From contig NZ_BMUL01000004.1 in the NCBI RefSeq assembly GCF_014650175.1, positions 434,001 through 498,000 on the forward strand: a stretch of DNA of 64,000 nucleotides, in the 5' to 3' direction. Below, piece after piece: positions 8,094 through 18,700 of this stretch. Position 1 is the stretch's first letter. The number at the start of each line of letters is the position of its first letter. A model generated the notes under the pieces. It worked only from the letters and a program-made list of their open reading frames with translations, ran no database searches and was not told the DNA's origin. This stretch comes from Streptomyces termitum (lineage in GTDB: Bacteria > Actinomycetota > Actinomycetes > Streptomycetales > Streptomycetaceae). Position numbers and translations under genes: made by a program.

Positions 8094-9347
8094 TCACCAG
8101 GTGACCGGCAGGGAGCGCAGGCCGCTGAAGAACTCCTTCGAGCGCCAGCACAGCTCCTCCTCCGGCACGGCCAGCCGCAGCTCCGGCAGCCGGTCCGCCA
8201 CCCGCTCCAGCGTCGTCCGCAGCTCCAGGCGGGCCAGATGGGCGCCCAGGCAGTAGTGGATGCCGTGGCCGAAGCTGATGTGCGGGGTCCCCGGCCGGTC
8301 GAGCACGATCCGTCCGGGCGACGGGAAGGCGGCGGGGTCGTGGTTGGCCGCCGCCTGGGAGACCACCACCGGCTCGCCCGCCCGCACCAGGACCCCGCCC
8401 AGCTCCACGTCCTCCTCCGCGTACCGGGGCAGGGTCAGGCCGTTGAGCAGGGGGACGAGGCGCAGCAGCTCCTCGACCGCGCGCGGCACCAGCTCGGGCC
8501 GGGCGCGCAGGGACGCCCACAGCTCCGCCCCGCCGCCGCCCGCCTCGCGGGGCAGCAGCAGGACCGCGAAGAAGTTGGCGATCTGGTTGGTGGTGGTGAC
8601 GAAGCCGCCGATGAGGACCTCGTTCAGCAGCCCCGTCAGCTCCTCGCCGGTCAGCGCGCCCTCGTCCACGGCCCGCACCAGGACGCTGATCAGGTCGTCG
8701 GCGGGGACCCGGCGGCGGGCCTCCACCCAGCCGGCCATGCGGGCGAAGAAGTCCTGGGCGTGCCGCCCCACCACCTCGGGCGTCACCCCGCCCGAGCACA
8801 CCGCGTCCGCCCAGGTCCGCAGCAGCGGCCGGTCCTCCTCGGGCACCCCGACGATCTCGCAGATCAGCGTCATGGGCAGCGGGAAGGCCAGGTCCTCCAC
8901 CAGGTCGGCGGGCGGGCCCGCCGCCGCCATCCGGTCCAGGAGCCCGTCGGCGACCTCGCGGATCCGGCCGCGCAGCGGCTCCACCCGGCGGGCGGTGAAC
9001 TCCTTCGCGAGCAGCGCGCGCAGCCGGGTGTGCCGGGGGGCGTCGAGCGCGATGAGCCCCCCGCCGGCCCGGGGCATCGGACCGATCCTCGGCTGGTCGC
9101 GGCGGACGGCCTCGGCGAGGCTGAAGCGGGGGTCCGACAGGACGGCGCGCACGTCGTCGTAGCCGGTCGCGAGCCAGGCCTCGTCCCCGTACGGCAGCCG
9201 GACGCGGACGGGCGGCCGGTCGCGCAGCGGCCCGTACCCCTCGGACAGGCCCAGCCCGCCGCTCGTCCAGAAGGGGTACGCGAGGGGCTCCTGGCCGGGG
9301 TCGGCGGCGGCGGGCGGTGCGGTGCGGACGTCGGGGGGCAGGGACAC
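8094..9347 (-). CDS. ftdF: Cytochrome P450 of the PTM cluster (FtdF-like)
   Basis: A 417-residue bacterial P450. The heme-binding loop FGHGIHYCLGAHLARLE, the K-helix region ELLRL (ExxR-type), and the oxygen-activation helix around IGGFVTTTNQ are visible; the usual A-G-x-[DE]-T is altered to G-G-F-V-T-T-T here. It is the last gene of the minus-strand PTM operon, 13 bp after ftdD, with a GTG start at 9347. In PTM clusters P450s of this position (FtdF, IkaD) perform late hydroxylation or epoxidation of the carbocycle or side chain. The precise site oxidised here is not predictable from sequence. Confidence 0.85.
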   Translation of the reverse strand: MSLPPDVRTAPPAAADPGQEPLAYPFWTSGGLGLSEGYGPLRDRPPVRVRLPYGDEAWLATGYDDVRAVLSDPRFSLAEAVRRDQPRIGPMPRAGGGLIALDAPRHTRLRALLAKEFTARRVEPLRGRIREVADGLLDRMAAAGPPADLVEDLAFPLPMTLICEIVGVPEEDRPLLRTWADAVCSGGVTPEVVGRHAQDFFARMAGWVEARRRVPADDLISVLVRAVDEGALTGEELTGLLNEVLIGGFVTTTNQIANFFAVLLLPREAGGGGAELWASLRARPELVPRAVEELLRLVPLLNGLTLPRYAEEDVELGGVLVRAGEPVVVSQAAANHDPAAFPSPGRIVLDRPGTPHISFGHGIHYCLGAHLARLELRTTLERVADRLPELRLAVPEEELCWRSKEFFSGLRSLPVTW

Positions 9348-9360
9348 GGGGTCGCCTTTC

Positions 9361-11034
9361 TCAGCGGTGCGGGCCGACGGGCACGTCGACGTGGGTCGGG
9401 AGGGGGGCGCTGGTGTCGACGGAGGCGGTGAAGCCGATCCCGTCGTCCCGGCAGATGAACTGCATGACCTGGCGTCCGGCGGCCGCCGCGCGGATCAGGC
9501 CGCCGGTGGTCGCCCACACCCCGGAGAGGTAGAAGTTCCGCAGACCGGGCAGGACCGGCCCGTTCTTCTTGACCAGCTCCTCCATCGCCTCGCCGCTCTC
9601 CACGAAGGGCTGCCAGCCCAGGAAGGTGCCCTCGAAGGCGCCGGTGTAGCGGATCTGGGTGAGCGGGGTGCAGGTGTCGCGGACCGCGACCGCGTCCCGC
9701 AGACCGGGGTACAGCCCGTCGAGGTAGTCGACGACGGCGTTCAGGGTCCGCCGCTTCGCGAGGACGTACGGCTTGCCGCGCTTGACCGGGAGGGTGTGCA
9801 GCTCCGTGCCCCGGCGGACCCGGCTCAGCCGCTCCGGCCCCTCCGCCAGCTCCCGCCAGGGCGCCGTGTCGGAGAAGTACGTGGCGTACACGACGCCGGT
9901 GCCCTCGGGCGACAGCTCCGGATAGAAGCGGTTGCGGAACTGTACGTTGAGACTGGGGTGCCGGATGCCGGTCAGCCGGGACGCCGTCTCCTCGTCGAGC
10001 AGGTGGGTGGTGGTCGGATCGGCGTCCGGGAAGGGCCGCCGCAGCCCCAGGAAGACGCTCGTGTAGCCGGGGAAGACCATGCCCGGCCGGTGCAGCGTCT
10101 CCCGGTACAGGGTGGCGTACTCGCCCTCCAGGTAGCGCCCGTCGAGCAGACCGAGGAGCGTCGCCGGGCCGTCGCAGGCCGACACGACGATGTCCGCGTG
10201 GTGCTCCTCCCCGTTCGACAGCCGCACGCCGACGGCCCGGTCGTCCTTGACGAGGATCTCCTCGACCCGCGCGTTGTACGTGATGTCGCCGCCGAGCCGC
10301 AGGTAGCGCTGCTCGATCGAGCGCGCCAGGCCCAGCGAGCCGCCCTCCGGCACCCCGGCCGAGCGGTGCGCCTGCGCGGCCATCTGGAAGTAGAACGGCA
10401 GCACCGGGAAGCCGGGGTGCCTCTCGTACAGGATGTAGTTGAAGGCGTCCCGCAGCAGCGGGTCCTTGAAGCGGGTCGAGTACTCCGTCATCAGCACGGA
10501 CATCGAGGTGCGGAAGAGGTTGAAGTACGGCAGGAAGCCGGCCAGCATCCGCCACCGCTCCCGGCGCCCCATCAGCCCCACCGGCTTCAGGAAGGGGTAC
10601 GAGGGCAGGCAGGCGATGAACTTGCGCAGCCCCGCGCAGAAGCTCCGGATCGTCCGCGCGTCGGCCGGGGAGAGCGACAGCAGGTGCCGCTCCAGCCGGT
10701 CCGGGTCGCAGTAGAAGTAGACGGTCCGCCCGTCCTGGCCGCGCACCGTGTTGAAGACGTCGAAGTGGCGCATCTCCTTGCCCTGGAGCGCCCCGAGTTC
10801 GAGCCAGATCTGGTGCATCTCGTTGCCCGGCCCGTTGCCGAGGAGCCAGCTGATACAGGCGTCGAAGGTGTACTCGCCCCGCCCCCAGCCGGTGCAGCAG
10901 CCGCCCGGGATCTCGTGCATCTCGAAGATCCGGGTGCGGTAGCCGTTCATCTGCCCGTACGCACCGGTGGAGAGCCCGCCGAGCCCGCCCCCGATGATGA
11001 TCATGCTTTTCCTGCGTGCCGTCGTCGCGGTCAC
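9361..11034 (-). CDS. ftdD: FAD-dependent phytoene-desaturase-like cyclisation enzyme (FtdD-like)
   Basis: A CrtI-like flavoprotein of about 557 residues. The dinucleotide-binding motif IIIGGGLGGLSTGAY is near the N-terminus, the family's GGSLGLARSIE segment is mid-protein, and the C-terminal FAD motif LSGVWATTGGLIRAAAAG closes the fold. In PTM pathways pairs of such enzymes reduce and cyclise the tetramate polyene to form the five-membered rings. The GTG start at 11034 follows GAGGTG; an ATG ten codons downstream with AGGA is a possible alternative. It is 7 bp downstream of its paralogue ftdC, and the two share about the same layout, so they probably arose by duplication. Confidence 0.9.
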   Translation of the reverse strand: MTATTARRKSMIIIGGGLGGLSTGAYGQMNGYRTRIFEMHEIPGGCCTGWGRGEYTFDACISWLLGNGPGNEMHQIWLELGALQGKEMRHFDVFNTVRGQDGRTVYFYCDPDRLERHLLSLSPADARTIRSFCAGLRKFIACLPSYPFLKPVGLMGRRERWRMLAGFLPYFNLFRTSMSVLMTEYSTRFKDPLLRDAFNYILYERHPGFPVLPFYFQMAAQAHRSAGVPEGGSLGLARSIEQRYLRLGGDITYNARVEEILVKDDRAVGVRLSNGEEHHADIVVSACDGPATLLGLLDGRYLEGEYATLYRETLHRPGMVFPGYTSVFLGLRRPFPDADPTTTHLLDEETASRLTGIRHPSLNVQFRNRFYPELSPEGTGVVYATYFSDTAPWRELAEGPERLSRVRRGTELHTLPVKRGKPYVLAKRRTLNAVVDYLDGLYPGLRDAVAVRDTCTPLTQIRYTGAFEGTFLGWQPFVESGEAMEELVKKNGPVLPGLRNFYLSGVWATTGGLIRAAAAGRQVMQFICRDDGIGFTASVDTSAPLPTHVDVPVGPHR

Positions 11035-11041
11035 CCGACCG

Positions 11042-12730
11042 TCACCTCACCCTGCGGGATTCGAGCTGGGGCAGCCGGCCGAGCCGGTCCGGATGCCAGG
11101 GGACCGTGCCGCCGCTCTCCCAGGCCCGGAAGTCCAGGCCCAGCTCCCGGCACAGGTACTGGGTGACGAACCGGCCGCTCGCGGCGGCCCGGATCAGGCT
11201 CCCGCCGCCGAACCACTGCCCGGCCAGGGAGAAGCCGTCCAGCCCCGGCAGCCGCATCCGGTCCTTGTTGATCAGGCCGGTGATCACGTCGTCGGCCGGC
11301 GTGAAGGACTTCCAGCCGAGGATGCTGCCGCCCCGCACGCCGGTGTACCGCTCCGTGGTCGTCGGCGACGCCACGTCCACCACCTCGATGGACGCGCCGA
11401 TCCCCGGATGGTGCCGCTCCAGGAACGCCCGGACGAAGTCGGCCGCCTCCTGCTTGCGGGCCCAGTACGCCTTCCGGTCGGTGGTCCGCAGCTTCTTCCA
11501 CGACTCGTAGTCGCTGAAGTAGGTGCAGTGGACCACCGACTTGCCCGGCGGCGCGAAGCCGTCGGAGTACCGCGACCGCATCTGCACCACCAGGCTCTTC
11601 TGGAGGACGCCCGGCAGCGCCGCGCTGTCCTCGTCGGAGAGCAGGTACGTGGTGCTGTGCCGGGCCGCCGGATCGAGCTCGCCGTCCAGCCCGACGAAGA
11701 CCGACACCACCCCCGGGTACAGCACGTCCGGGCCGGTCGTCATCATCTCCTTGAACAGCTTGTCGATCTTCGGGCTGCTGTAGCGGCCGCCGAGCAGCCG
11801 CTCGATGGTGGTGACGCCGTCGCAGGCCGAGACCACGTGGTCGGCGAAGTGCCGCTCGCCGCCCCGCAGTTCCACCCCGACCGCCCGGTCGTTCTCCACC
11901 AGGATCCGCTCCACCCGCGCCCGGTAGTCGACCCGCCCGCCGAGCGCCGTGTAGCGCTCCTCCACCGAACGCGCCAGCCCCAGCGAACCGCCCTGCGGGA
12001 AACCGGCGTTGAGGTGGTAGGCGCTCGCCATGTTGAACAGGTACGGCAGCAGCGGGAAGACCTCGTGGTCCTGGAAGAAGATGAACGGGAACGCCCGCCG
12101 CAGCAGCGGATCCTCGAACCGCTCGCAGAACGACTCCATGCGGGTCACCGCCGTCCGCCACAGCAGCGCGAAGGAGGGCAGCACGGCCCGCAGCGCGGCC
12201 AGCTTCTCGCCGGCCGACTGGAGCGGCGGCGGCGTCAGGAACGGGTAGAGGTTGATCCGGGTGAAGCGCCGCAGGTCCCGGCAGAACGCCCGGATCGGCC
12301 GCGCGTCGCCGGGCGACAGCTCCAGGAGGTGCGCCTCCAGCCGGTCCGGGTCGTTGTAGAAGGTGACCGAGCGGCCCGTCTCGTCGGTGACGGTGTTGAA
12401 CATCTCGAAGTTGGCGATCGTCTTGCCGTCCAGCGCGCCCAGCTCCCGCCAGACCCGGCTGGCGTCGTTGTTCCGCCCGGTGCCGGTCAGCCACTCGATG
12501 CAGTAGTCGAAGACGTAGTCCTGCCGCGCCCACGCCGTGCAGCAGCCGCCGGGCAGCACGTGCCGCTCGAAGATCCGCGTCTCCGCGCCGCTCATCTGCG
12601 CGTAGCAGCCGGTGGACAGGCCGCCGATGCCCGCGCCGATCACGATCACCCGGGGCGCCTCACCCGGCGTGCGGCCCCCGGGCCGCCACGGCCCCCGGTC
12701 CTCCCACACGGGCCTGTCGTCACGCGTCAT
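11042..12730 (-). CDS. ftdC: FAD-dependent phytoene-desaturase-like cyclisation enzyme (FtdC-like)
   Basis: A second CrtI-like flavoprotein, 562 residues, with VIVIGAGIGGLSTGCYAQ at about residue 28, GGSLGLARSVEERY mid-protein, and LAGQWFGGGSLIRAAASGR near the end. Together with ftdD it should carry out the reductive ring closures of the tetramate macrolactam. Its start overlaps the end of ftdB by 11 bp, so it is translationally coupled to the synthase. The N-terminal 25 residues are a polar extension in front of the Rossmann fold, longer than in ftdD. The order hydroxylase, PKS-NRPS, two FAD enzymes is the standard PTM arrangement. Confidence 0.91.
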   Translation of the reverse strand: MTRDDRPVWEDRGPWRPGGRTPGEAPRVIVIGAGIGGLSTGCYAQMSGAETRIFERHVLPGGCCTAWARQDYVFDYCIEWLTGTGRNNDASRVWRELGALDGKTIANFEMFNTVTDETGRSVTFYNDPDRLEAHLLELSPGDARPIRAFCRDLRRFTRINLYPFLTPPPLQSAGEKLAALRAVLPSFALLWRTAVTRMESFCERFEDPLLRRAFPFIFFQDHEVFPLLPYLFNMASAYHLNAGFPQGGSLGLARSVEERYTALGGRVDYRARVERILVENDRAVGVELRGGERHFADHVVSACDGVTTIERLLGGRYSSPKIDKLFKEMMTTGPDVLYPGVVSVFVGLDGELDPAARHSTTYLLSDEDSAALPGVLQKSLVVQMRSRYSDGFAPPGKSVVHCTYFSDYESWKKLRTTDRKAYWARKQEAADFVRAFLERHHPGIGASIEVVDVASPTTTERYTGVRGGSILGWKSFTPADDVITGLINKDRMRLPGLDGFSLAGQWFGGGSLIRAAASGRFVTQYLCRELGLDFRAWESGGTVPWHPDRLGRLPQLESRRVR

Positions 12731-15700
12731 CGGCCGCTCCGTCCGTGCTCGTTCCGTGGACAGCCGCTTCGCCGGAGGCCGTTCCGCCGGTGAACGCTCC
12801 GCCGGTGAGGGCCTCGTCGGTGAGGGCGGAGCGCACCAGTGCCGCGTTCCGCCCGGCGGGCTTCTCGTCGAGCATCTCCGCGTGCAGGCCCGCCCCGCGC
12901 ACCACCCGGCTGAGGCCGGTGGAGGCGGTGTGCCAGCTGCCCCGCCGGCCCGCCCCGTACAGCGCCGCCTTCGCCTCGTCGGCGATCACCGTCACCGGAG
13001 CGGCGACCGCGCCGTGGTTCGGGGTCCGCCCGCAGTACTCCAGGTAGTCCCTGGCCTGTTCGAGGGTCTGCGCGGTGACGGTCTCGGAGTGGGTGTGGCG
13101 CCGCAGGTGGTCCCGCAGCTCGTGCTCGAACGCCTCGGCGTGCTCGTCGGAGATGCCGTACTCCTCCTCGATCCGGTACGAGTCCATGATCACGACGTGG
13201 GCGACCTCCCGGCCCCGCTCCTCCAGGCGCTTGGCCACCTCGAAGGCCAGGTTGCCGCCGAGCGAGTAGCCCAGCAGCAGGCAGGGCCCCTCGGGCCGGA
13301 GCGACTCCACCAGGTCGGCGTACCGCACCCCCTTGTCCCCGTCCACGTGGTTGAAGGCGATCAGCTCGTACGGCCGCAGGTGCGCGGCGAAGTGGCGGTA
13401 GACCAGGCCGTGCCCGCCCGCGGGCGGGAAGCAGAACAGCAGCGGCCCCTCGCCCGTGTTGAAGGACAGGTGGGACAGGTTCCCCGAGACCCGGCCGGTG
13501 ACGATCGACTCGACGGTCCTGGCCATCCCGTGCAGGGTCGTCACCTTGAACAGCAGGCCCACCGGGATCGCGATGCCGAACTCCTTCTGGAGCCGGTGGA
13601 TCAGCGCGATGAGGGTGATGGAACTGCCGCCCGACTCGAAGAAGTCGCTGTGCAGGCCGACCCGGTCGAGCCCGATCACCTCCCTCCAGTGCGCCGCCAC
13701 CCGCTCCTCGTAGAGCGTGACGGGAGGCTCGTGGTCCTCCCGCACCGCCTGGGCGCGCGGCGCCGGCAGCGCCTTCGGGTCCACCTTCCCGTTCGGCGTC
13801 AGGGGCAGTGCCCCCACCGTCTCCAGGAAGGACGGGATCAGGTACGTGGGCAGATGGGCGGCCAGGTGGCGGCGCAGCACCCGCGGATCGGGCTCGGCCC
13901 CGGCCGCCGGGACCACGTAGGCGCAGAGCGCGGGCTCCCCGCCGGGATCGGTCCGCACCAGGGCGTACGCCTCGGCGACCTCCGGGAGCGCGGTGAGCAG
14001 CGACTCGATCTCCCCCGGCTCGATCCGGTGGCCGCGCAGCTTGATCTGGGCGTCGGCCCGGCCCAGCAGGTGGAGCCGGCCCCCGGCGTCCCGCCGCGCC
14101 AGGTCCCCGGTGCGGTACAGCCGCTCGGGAACGGCCCCGGGCCCCGGGTCGAGCGCGAGGGTCAGGAACCGCCGCCCGGTCTGCTCCGGATCGCCCGCGT
14201 ACCCCCGGGCGAGCCCGGCACCGCCGGCCCACAGCTCCCCGGTCACCCCCGGCGGCACGGGCCGCATCCGGGCGTCGAGGACGTGCAGTACGCAGTTGGG
14301 CAGCGGGGCGCCGACGGGGACCGCGCCGTTCGGATCGAGACCGGTGGTGGGGCCGTCGAAGCAGGCGCTGTCCACGGTGGCCTCGGTCAGCCCGTACGAG
14401 TTGACCACCCGGGCGTCCGGCGCGCAGAGCCCACGCAGCCGGTCGTACTCGGCGACCTTCCACGTGTCGGAGCCGACGATCACCAGCCGCATGAAGTCCA
14501 GCCGGTGGCCGCCCTCCTCGCAGTGCGCCATCAGGGCGCGCGCCACGGCGGGCACGAACTCGGCGCGGTCGACCCCCTCCGCGGCCATCACCCCGTACAG
14601 CCGGGCCGGGTCGAGCAGGAGGTCCCGGTCGGCGAGGACCAGCCGGCCGCCCGAGGTCAGGGCCCGCACCAGGTCGCCGGTGAACACGTCGAAGGACACC
14701 CCGGCCATCTGGAGGTGGACGCCCGGCTCCCCGTCCGGGCCGTACTCCTCCCGCCAGGCCGCGCACAGCGCCGAGAGGGCCCCGTGGGACACCTCGACGG
14801 CCTTCGGCCGGCCCGTCGAACCGGAGGTGTGGACGACGTACGCGAGATCCTCCGCCGCCACCGGCACGTCCCCGCCGCCGGCCGGTACGCCGGACTCCTC
14901 GCCCGACGCGGCCGGTACGCCGGCCTCCCCGGCCAGGACGTCGGTGAGGAACACCGCCCCCGGCACGTCGAGGCGCTCCGCGCCCGCCGGGTCGGTGAGG
15001 ACCAGGCGCGCCGACGCGTTGCCCGCCATGAAGGCCAGCCGCTCCGCCGGATGGTCCGGGTCGAGGGGCAGATAGGCCGCCCCCGCCCGCAGCACGGCGA
15101 GCAGCGCGACGATCAGCTCCGGCGACTTCGGCAGGCACACCGCGACGACGCCGCCGCCCGCGCCCCGGGCCCGCAGCCGCCCGGCCAGCACGGCCGAGGC
15201 CCGCTCCAGCTCCGCGTAGGTCAGCCGCCGGGCGTCGCCGCCCTCCGCCGGGGCCGGGACGGTCACCGCGACCGCCCCGGGGGTGCGGGCCGCCGCCCGC
15301 GCGAACAGCTCGTGCACCGGCGGCTCCGGCGCCAGCACCGGGCCCCGGGCGGCCGGCCCGTGCAGCAGCTCGTGCCGCTCCTCCTCGCCGAGCAGCTCCA
15401 GATCCGCCACCGGACCGGCGCCCGGAGCGCGGGTCAGCGCGTCCAGCAGGTTGCGGTAGTGCCGGGCCAGCCGTGCGGCGGTCTCCGGCCGGAACAGGTC
15501 GGTGTTGTACTTCAGGACGCAGTGGAAGCGGTGCTCGGACTCGTCCTCGTACGCCGACAGCGTCAGGTCGAACTGGCCCTCCTCCTCCGGTAGTTCGATG
15601 TAGTCGAGGTGGTATCCGTACTGCTGCGAGGACACCTTGTGGGCGAGCAGGATGAACATCGCCTGGAAGACGGCCGACCGGCTCGGGTCGTGCTGGAGGC

Positions 15701-18700
15701 CCAGCTTCTCCACCAGCAGCACGAAGGGGTACTCCTGGTGGTCGATCCCCCCGAGGACCGTCCCCCGCACCTGCGCCAGCAGCTCGGCCACGGTCGGGTC
15801 GCCCGCCAGACTCGCGTACAGCGGCAGCGGATTGACGAAGTAGCCGTACACCGACGCCAGGTCCCCGTCGGTGCGGCCGGTCACCGGACTGCCGACGACC
15901 AGGTCGTCCTGGCCGGAGTACCGGTGCAGCAGCAGGTAGTACGCCGACAGCAGCACCATGAAGACGGTCACGTCGTGCTCACGGGCCAGGGCGTGCACCC
16001 GGGCGCTCAGCTCCTCGTCCAGGACGAAGAACTCCGAGGCCCCGTTGTGGCTCTGCACGGCGGGCCGGGGGCCGTCGGTCGGCAGCGCCAGCGGCGGCAC
16101 CTCGGCGGGCAGCGCGCCGCGCCAGTACTCCAGCATCCGGTCCGCCTCCGGCGAGGCCAGGAAGAGGTTCTGCCGGTTCAGGAAGTCGACGTACCGGCCC
16201 CGCACCGGCGGCAGCTCCACCGGACGGCCCGCGCGCATCCCCTCGTAGAGGGCGAGCAGCTCCTCGATGAAGGTGAAGGTGGAGATCGCGTCCGAGACGA
16301 TGTGGTGCACCGCCTTCATCAGCACCCAGCGGTCCGGCCCGCGCCGGAACAGCCGGAACCGCATCAGCCGGTCCCGCGCCAGGTCGTACGGCCTGCGGTA
16401 CTCCTCCACGATCAGGGCGCGGATCTCCTCCCACTCCCGGCCCTCGACGTCGAAGACCCGCAGGTCGGGCTCCACGTCCTCGGAGACCACCTGGACCGGC
16501 CGGCCGTCCTCCATGACGAAGTTGGCCCGCAGCACCGGATGCCGGGCCACCAGGGTCCGCACGGCGGCGGCCATCAGCTCCGGATCGATCGCGGTGCGCA
16601 CCTCCACCGCGCCGCCGATGTTGTAAGCGAAGCCGTCCGGGTGGAGCTGCTTCAGGAACCACAGGGCCTTCTGGTTCTGCGTCAGCGGATGCCGGGACGC
16701 GTCCTCGTACACCTCCACCTCCGCCCCGGTCCCGGGGCCCGCCGCCCGCGCGGCCAGCTCCCGGGTCGCCTCGCCCAGCTGCGCGGCCAGCTCGCGCAGC
16801 GGGGTCCCGCTCAGCAGCGCCACGACCGGCAGCGCGACCCCGGTCGCCGCCTGGAGCCGGGCCCGCAGCTCCATGGCGAGGAGCGAGTCGAGGCCGTGCG
16901 CGCCGAGGCCCGCCTCCGGGTCGAGCCGGTCCGCGCCGGTCCGCAGCACCGCCGCCGCGCAGCCGGTCAGCACCCCGGAGACCAGCGCGGTGCGCTCCTC
17001 CTCGTCCGCGGCGGCGCGGAACCGGTCCAGGTAGCCGCCCCGCTCCCCGCCCCCGGCCGCCGGGTCCGCGGCCTCCTCGGCCTCGGCGGCCAGGCCCCGG
17101 ACGAGTGGCGGCGGCGACGGGTACCAGGCGAGGAAGGTCGGCCAGTCGACGACGGTGGCGATCAGCAGTTGGGCCCGGTCCTGGCCCAGGACCCGCTCCA
17201 GGACGGCGGTGCCGGCCGTCGGGGAGAGCGAGCTCATGCCCCGGACCGCGCGGTAGTGCTCGACCAGGCTCAGCTCCTCGATCATGCCGGTCGCCCACGG
17301 GCCCCAGTCCAGGCTCAGCGCGGGCAGCCCCAGGGCCCTGCGGTGGTGCGCCAGCGCGTCGAGGAAGGCGTTGCCCGCCGCGTAGTTCGTCTGGCCCGTG
17401 GTGGTGAGCAGGGAGGCGACGGACGCGAAGAGGACGAAGTGGTCCAGCGGCTCGTCGCGCAGGTGGTGGTGGAGGAGCCAGGCTCCCGCCGCCTTCGGGT
17501 CGAGGACGGCGCCGAAGGCGGCCCGGTCCATGGCCCGGACGGGCGTGTCCCGCACGTGGCCGGCGAGGTGGAAGACGCCCCGCACGGGGGGCGCGTCCCG
17601 GTCCCGGCGGGCGGCCAGCCAGCGGGTGAGCGCCTCCTCGTCGGAGACGTCGAGGGCGGCGTGGACGGGGTGGGCGCCCAGGGCCTCCAGCTCCTTGACG
17701 AAGCCCACCGCGCCGGCCGCCGGGGAGTCCGGGGCGAGCGCGCGCCAGCCGGACCGGTCGGGGAGCGGGGTGCGGCCGACGAGGATCAGGTGCCGGGCGC
17801 CCCGCTCGACGAGATAGCGGCACAGCAGCCGCCCCAGGGCGCCGAAGGCCCCGGTGACCAGGTACGCGCCGTCCGGGCGGAGCCGGGGCGGGAAGGGCCG
17901 GGTGAGGCCCTCGGGGCGGACGAGGGAGCTGACGAGGCGCCGCCCGTCGCGCAGCGCCACCTCGTCCTGCGGGAGGCCGGGGGCGTCCGGGGCGAGCAGC
18001 TCGCGGAACAGTGCCCCGGCGTCGGCCTCCGTGTCCGTGTCCGCGCCCGGGGCCGTCCGCGTGGCCGGCCGGAGCGGCAGGTCGACGAGTTTGCCCCGGT
18101 GGGCGGTCAGTTCGTGGTGCCGCAGGACCCGGCCGACGCCCCAGGCGGGTGCGCCGAGCGGTGCCACCGGCTCGCCGGGGACGGCCGCCTGGGCGCCCCG
18201 GGTGACCAGGTGCAGCACGGCGGGCGCGGCCTCCTGCCGGGGATCGTCCTGGAGCGCCTGGGCCAGGGCGATCACCGAGTAGGCGCCCCGCGTGGCGTGT
18301 GCGTCGAGCTCTTCGCGCCGGGCGTCCTCCAGGGCGGGCAGGTCCAGGTTCCACAGGTGGACGACGGTGTCCGGCGCGGGCCGGTCCGGGTCGGCCCCGG
18401 CCAGGTCGGCCAGCAGCCGGCGCAGGTCCCCGGCGTCGCCCGGGACCACCCGGGAGTCTTGCCCGGCCGGGTCGAAGGCGTAGCGGTCGCCGGGCCGGAC
18501 CAGGTGGCAGCGGGCGCCGTCCGCCGCCGCGAGCGCGGCCAGCCGGTCCGCCACCCCGCCCGGCCGGTCGGCGAACAGCAGCCAGTCGCCCCGTGCGGCG
18601 TCGGCACCCTCCTCCAGGGGCGCCTCCGTCCAGGCGAGTTCGGCGAGCCAGCCGTCGATGGTGGAGACCGCGACCGTCGAGGAGACCTGCTCCACGTCGG

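Noticed and set aside
12612..15593. A 993-residue plus-strand frame opposite the NRPS part of ftdB
   Set aside because: Antisense shadow of the C-A-PCP-TE region.
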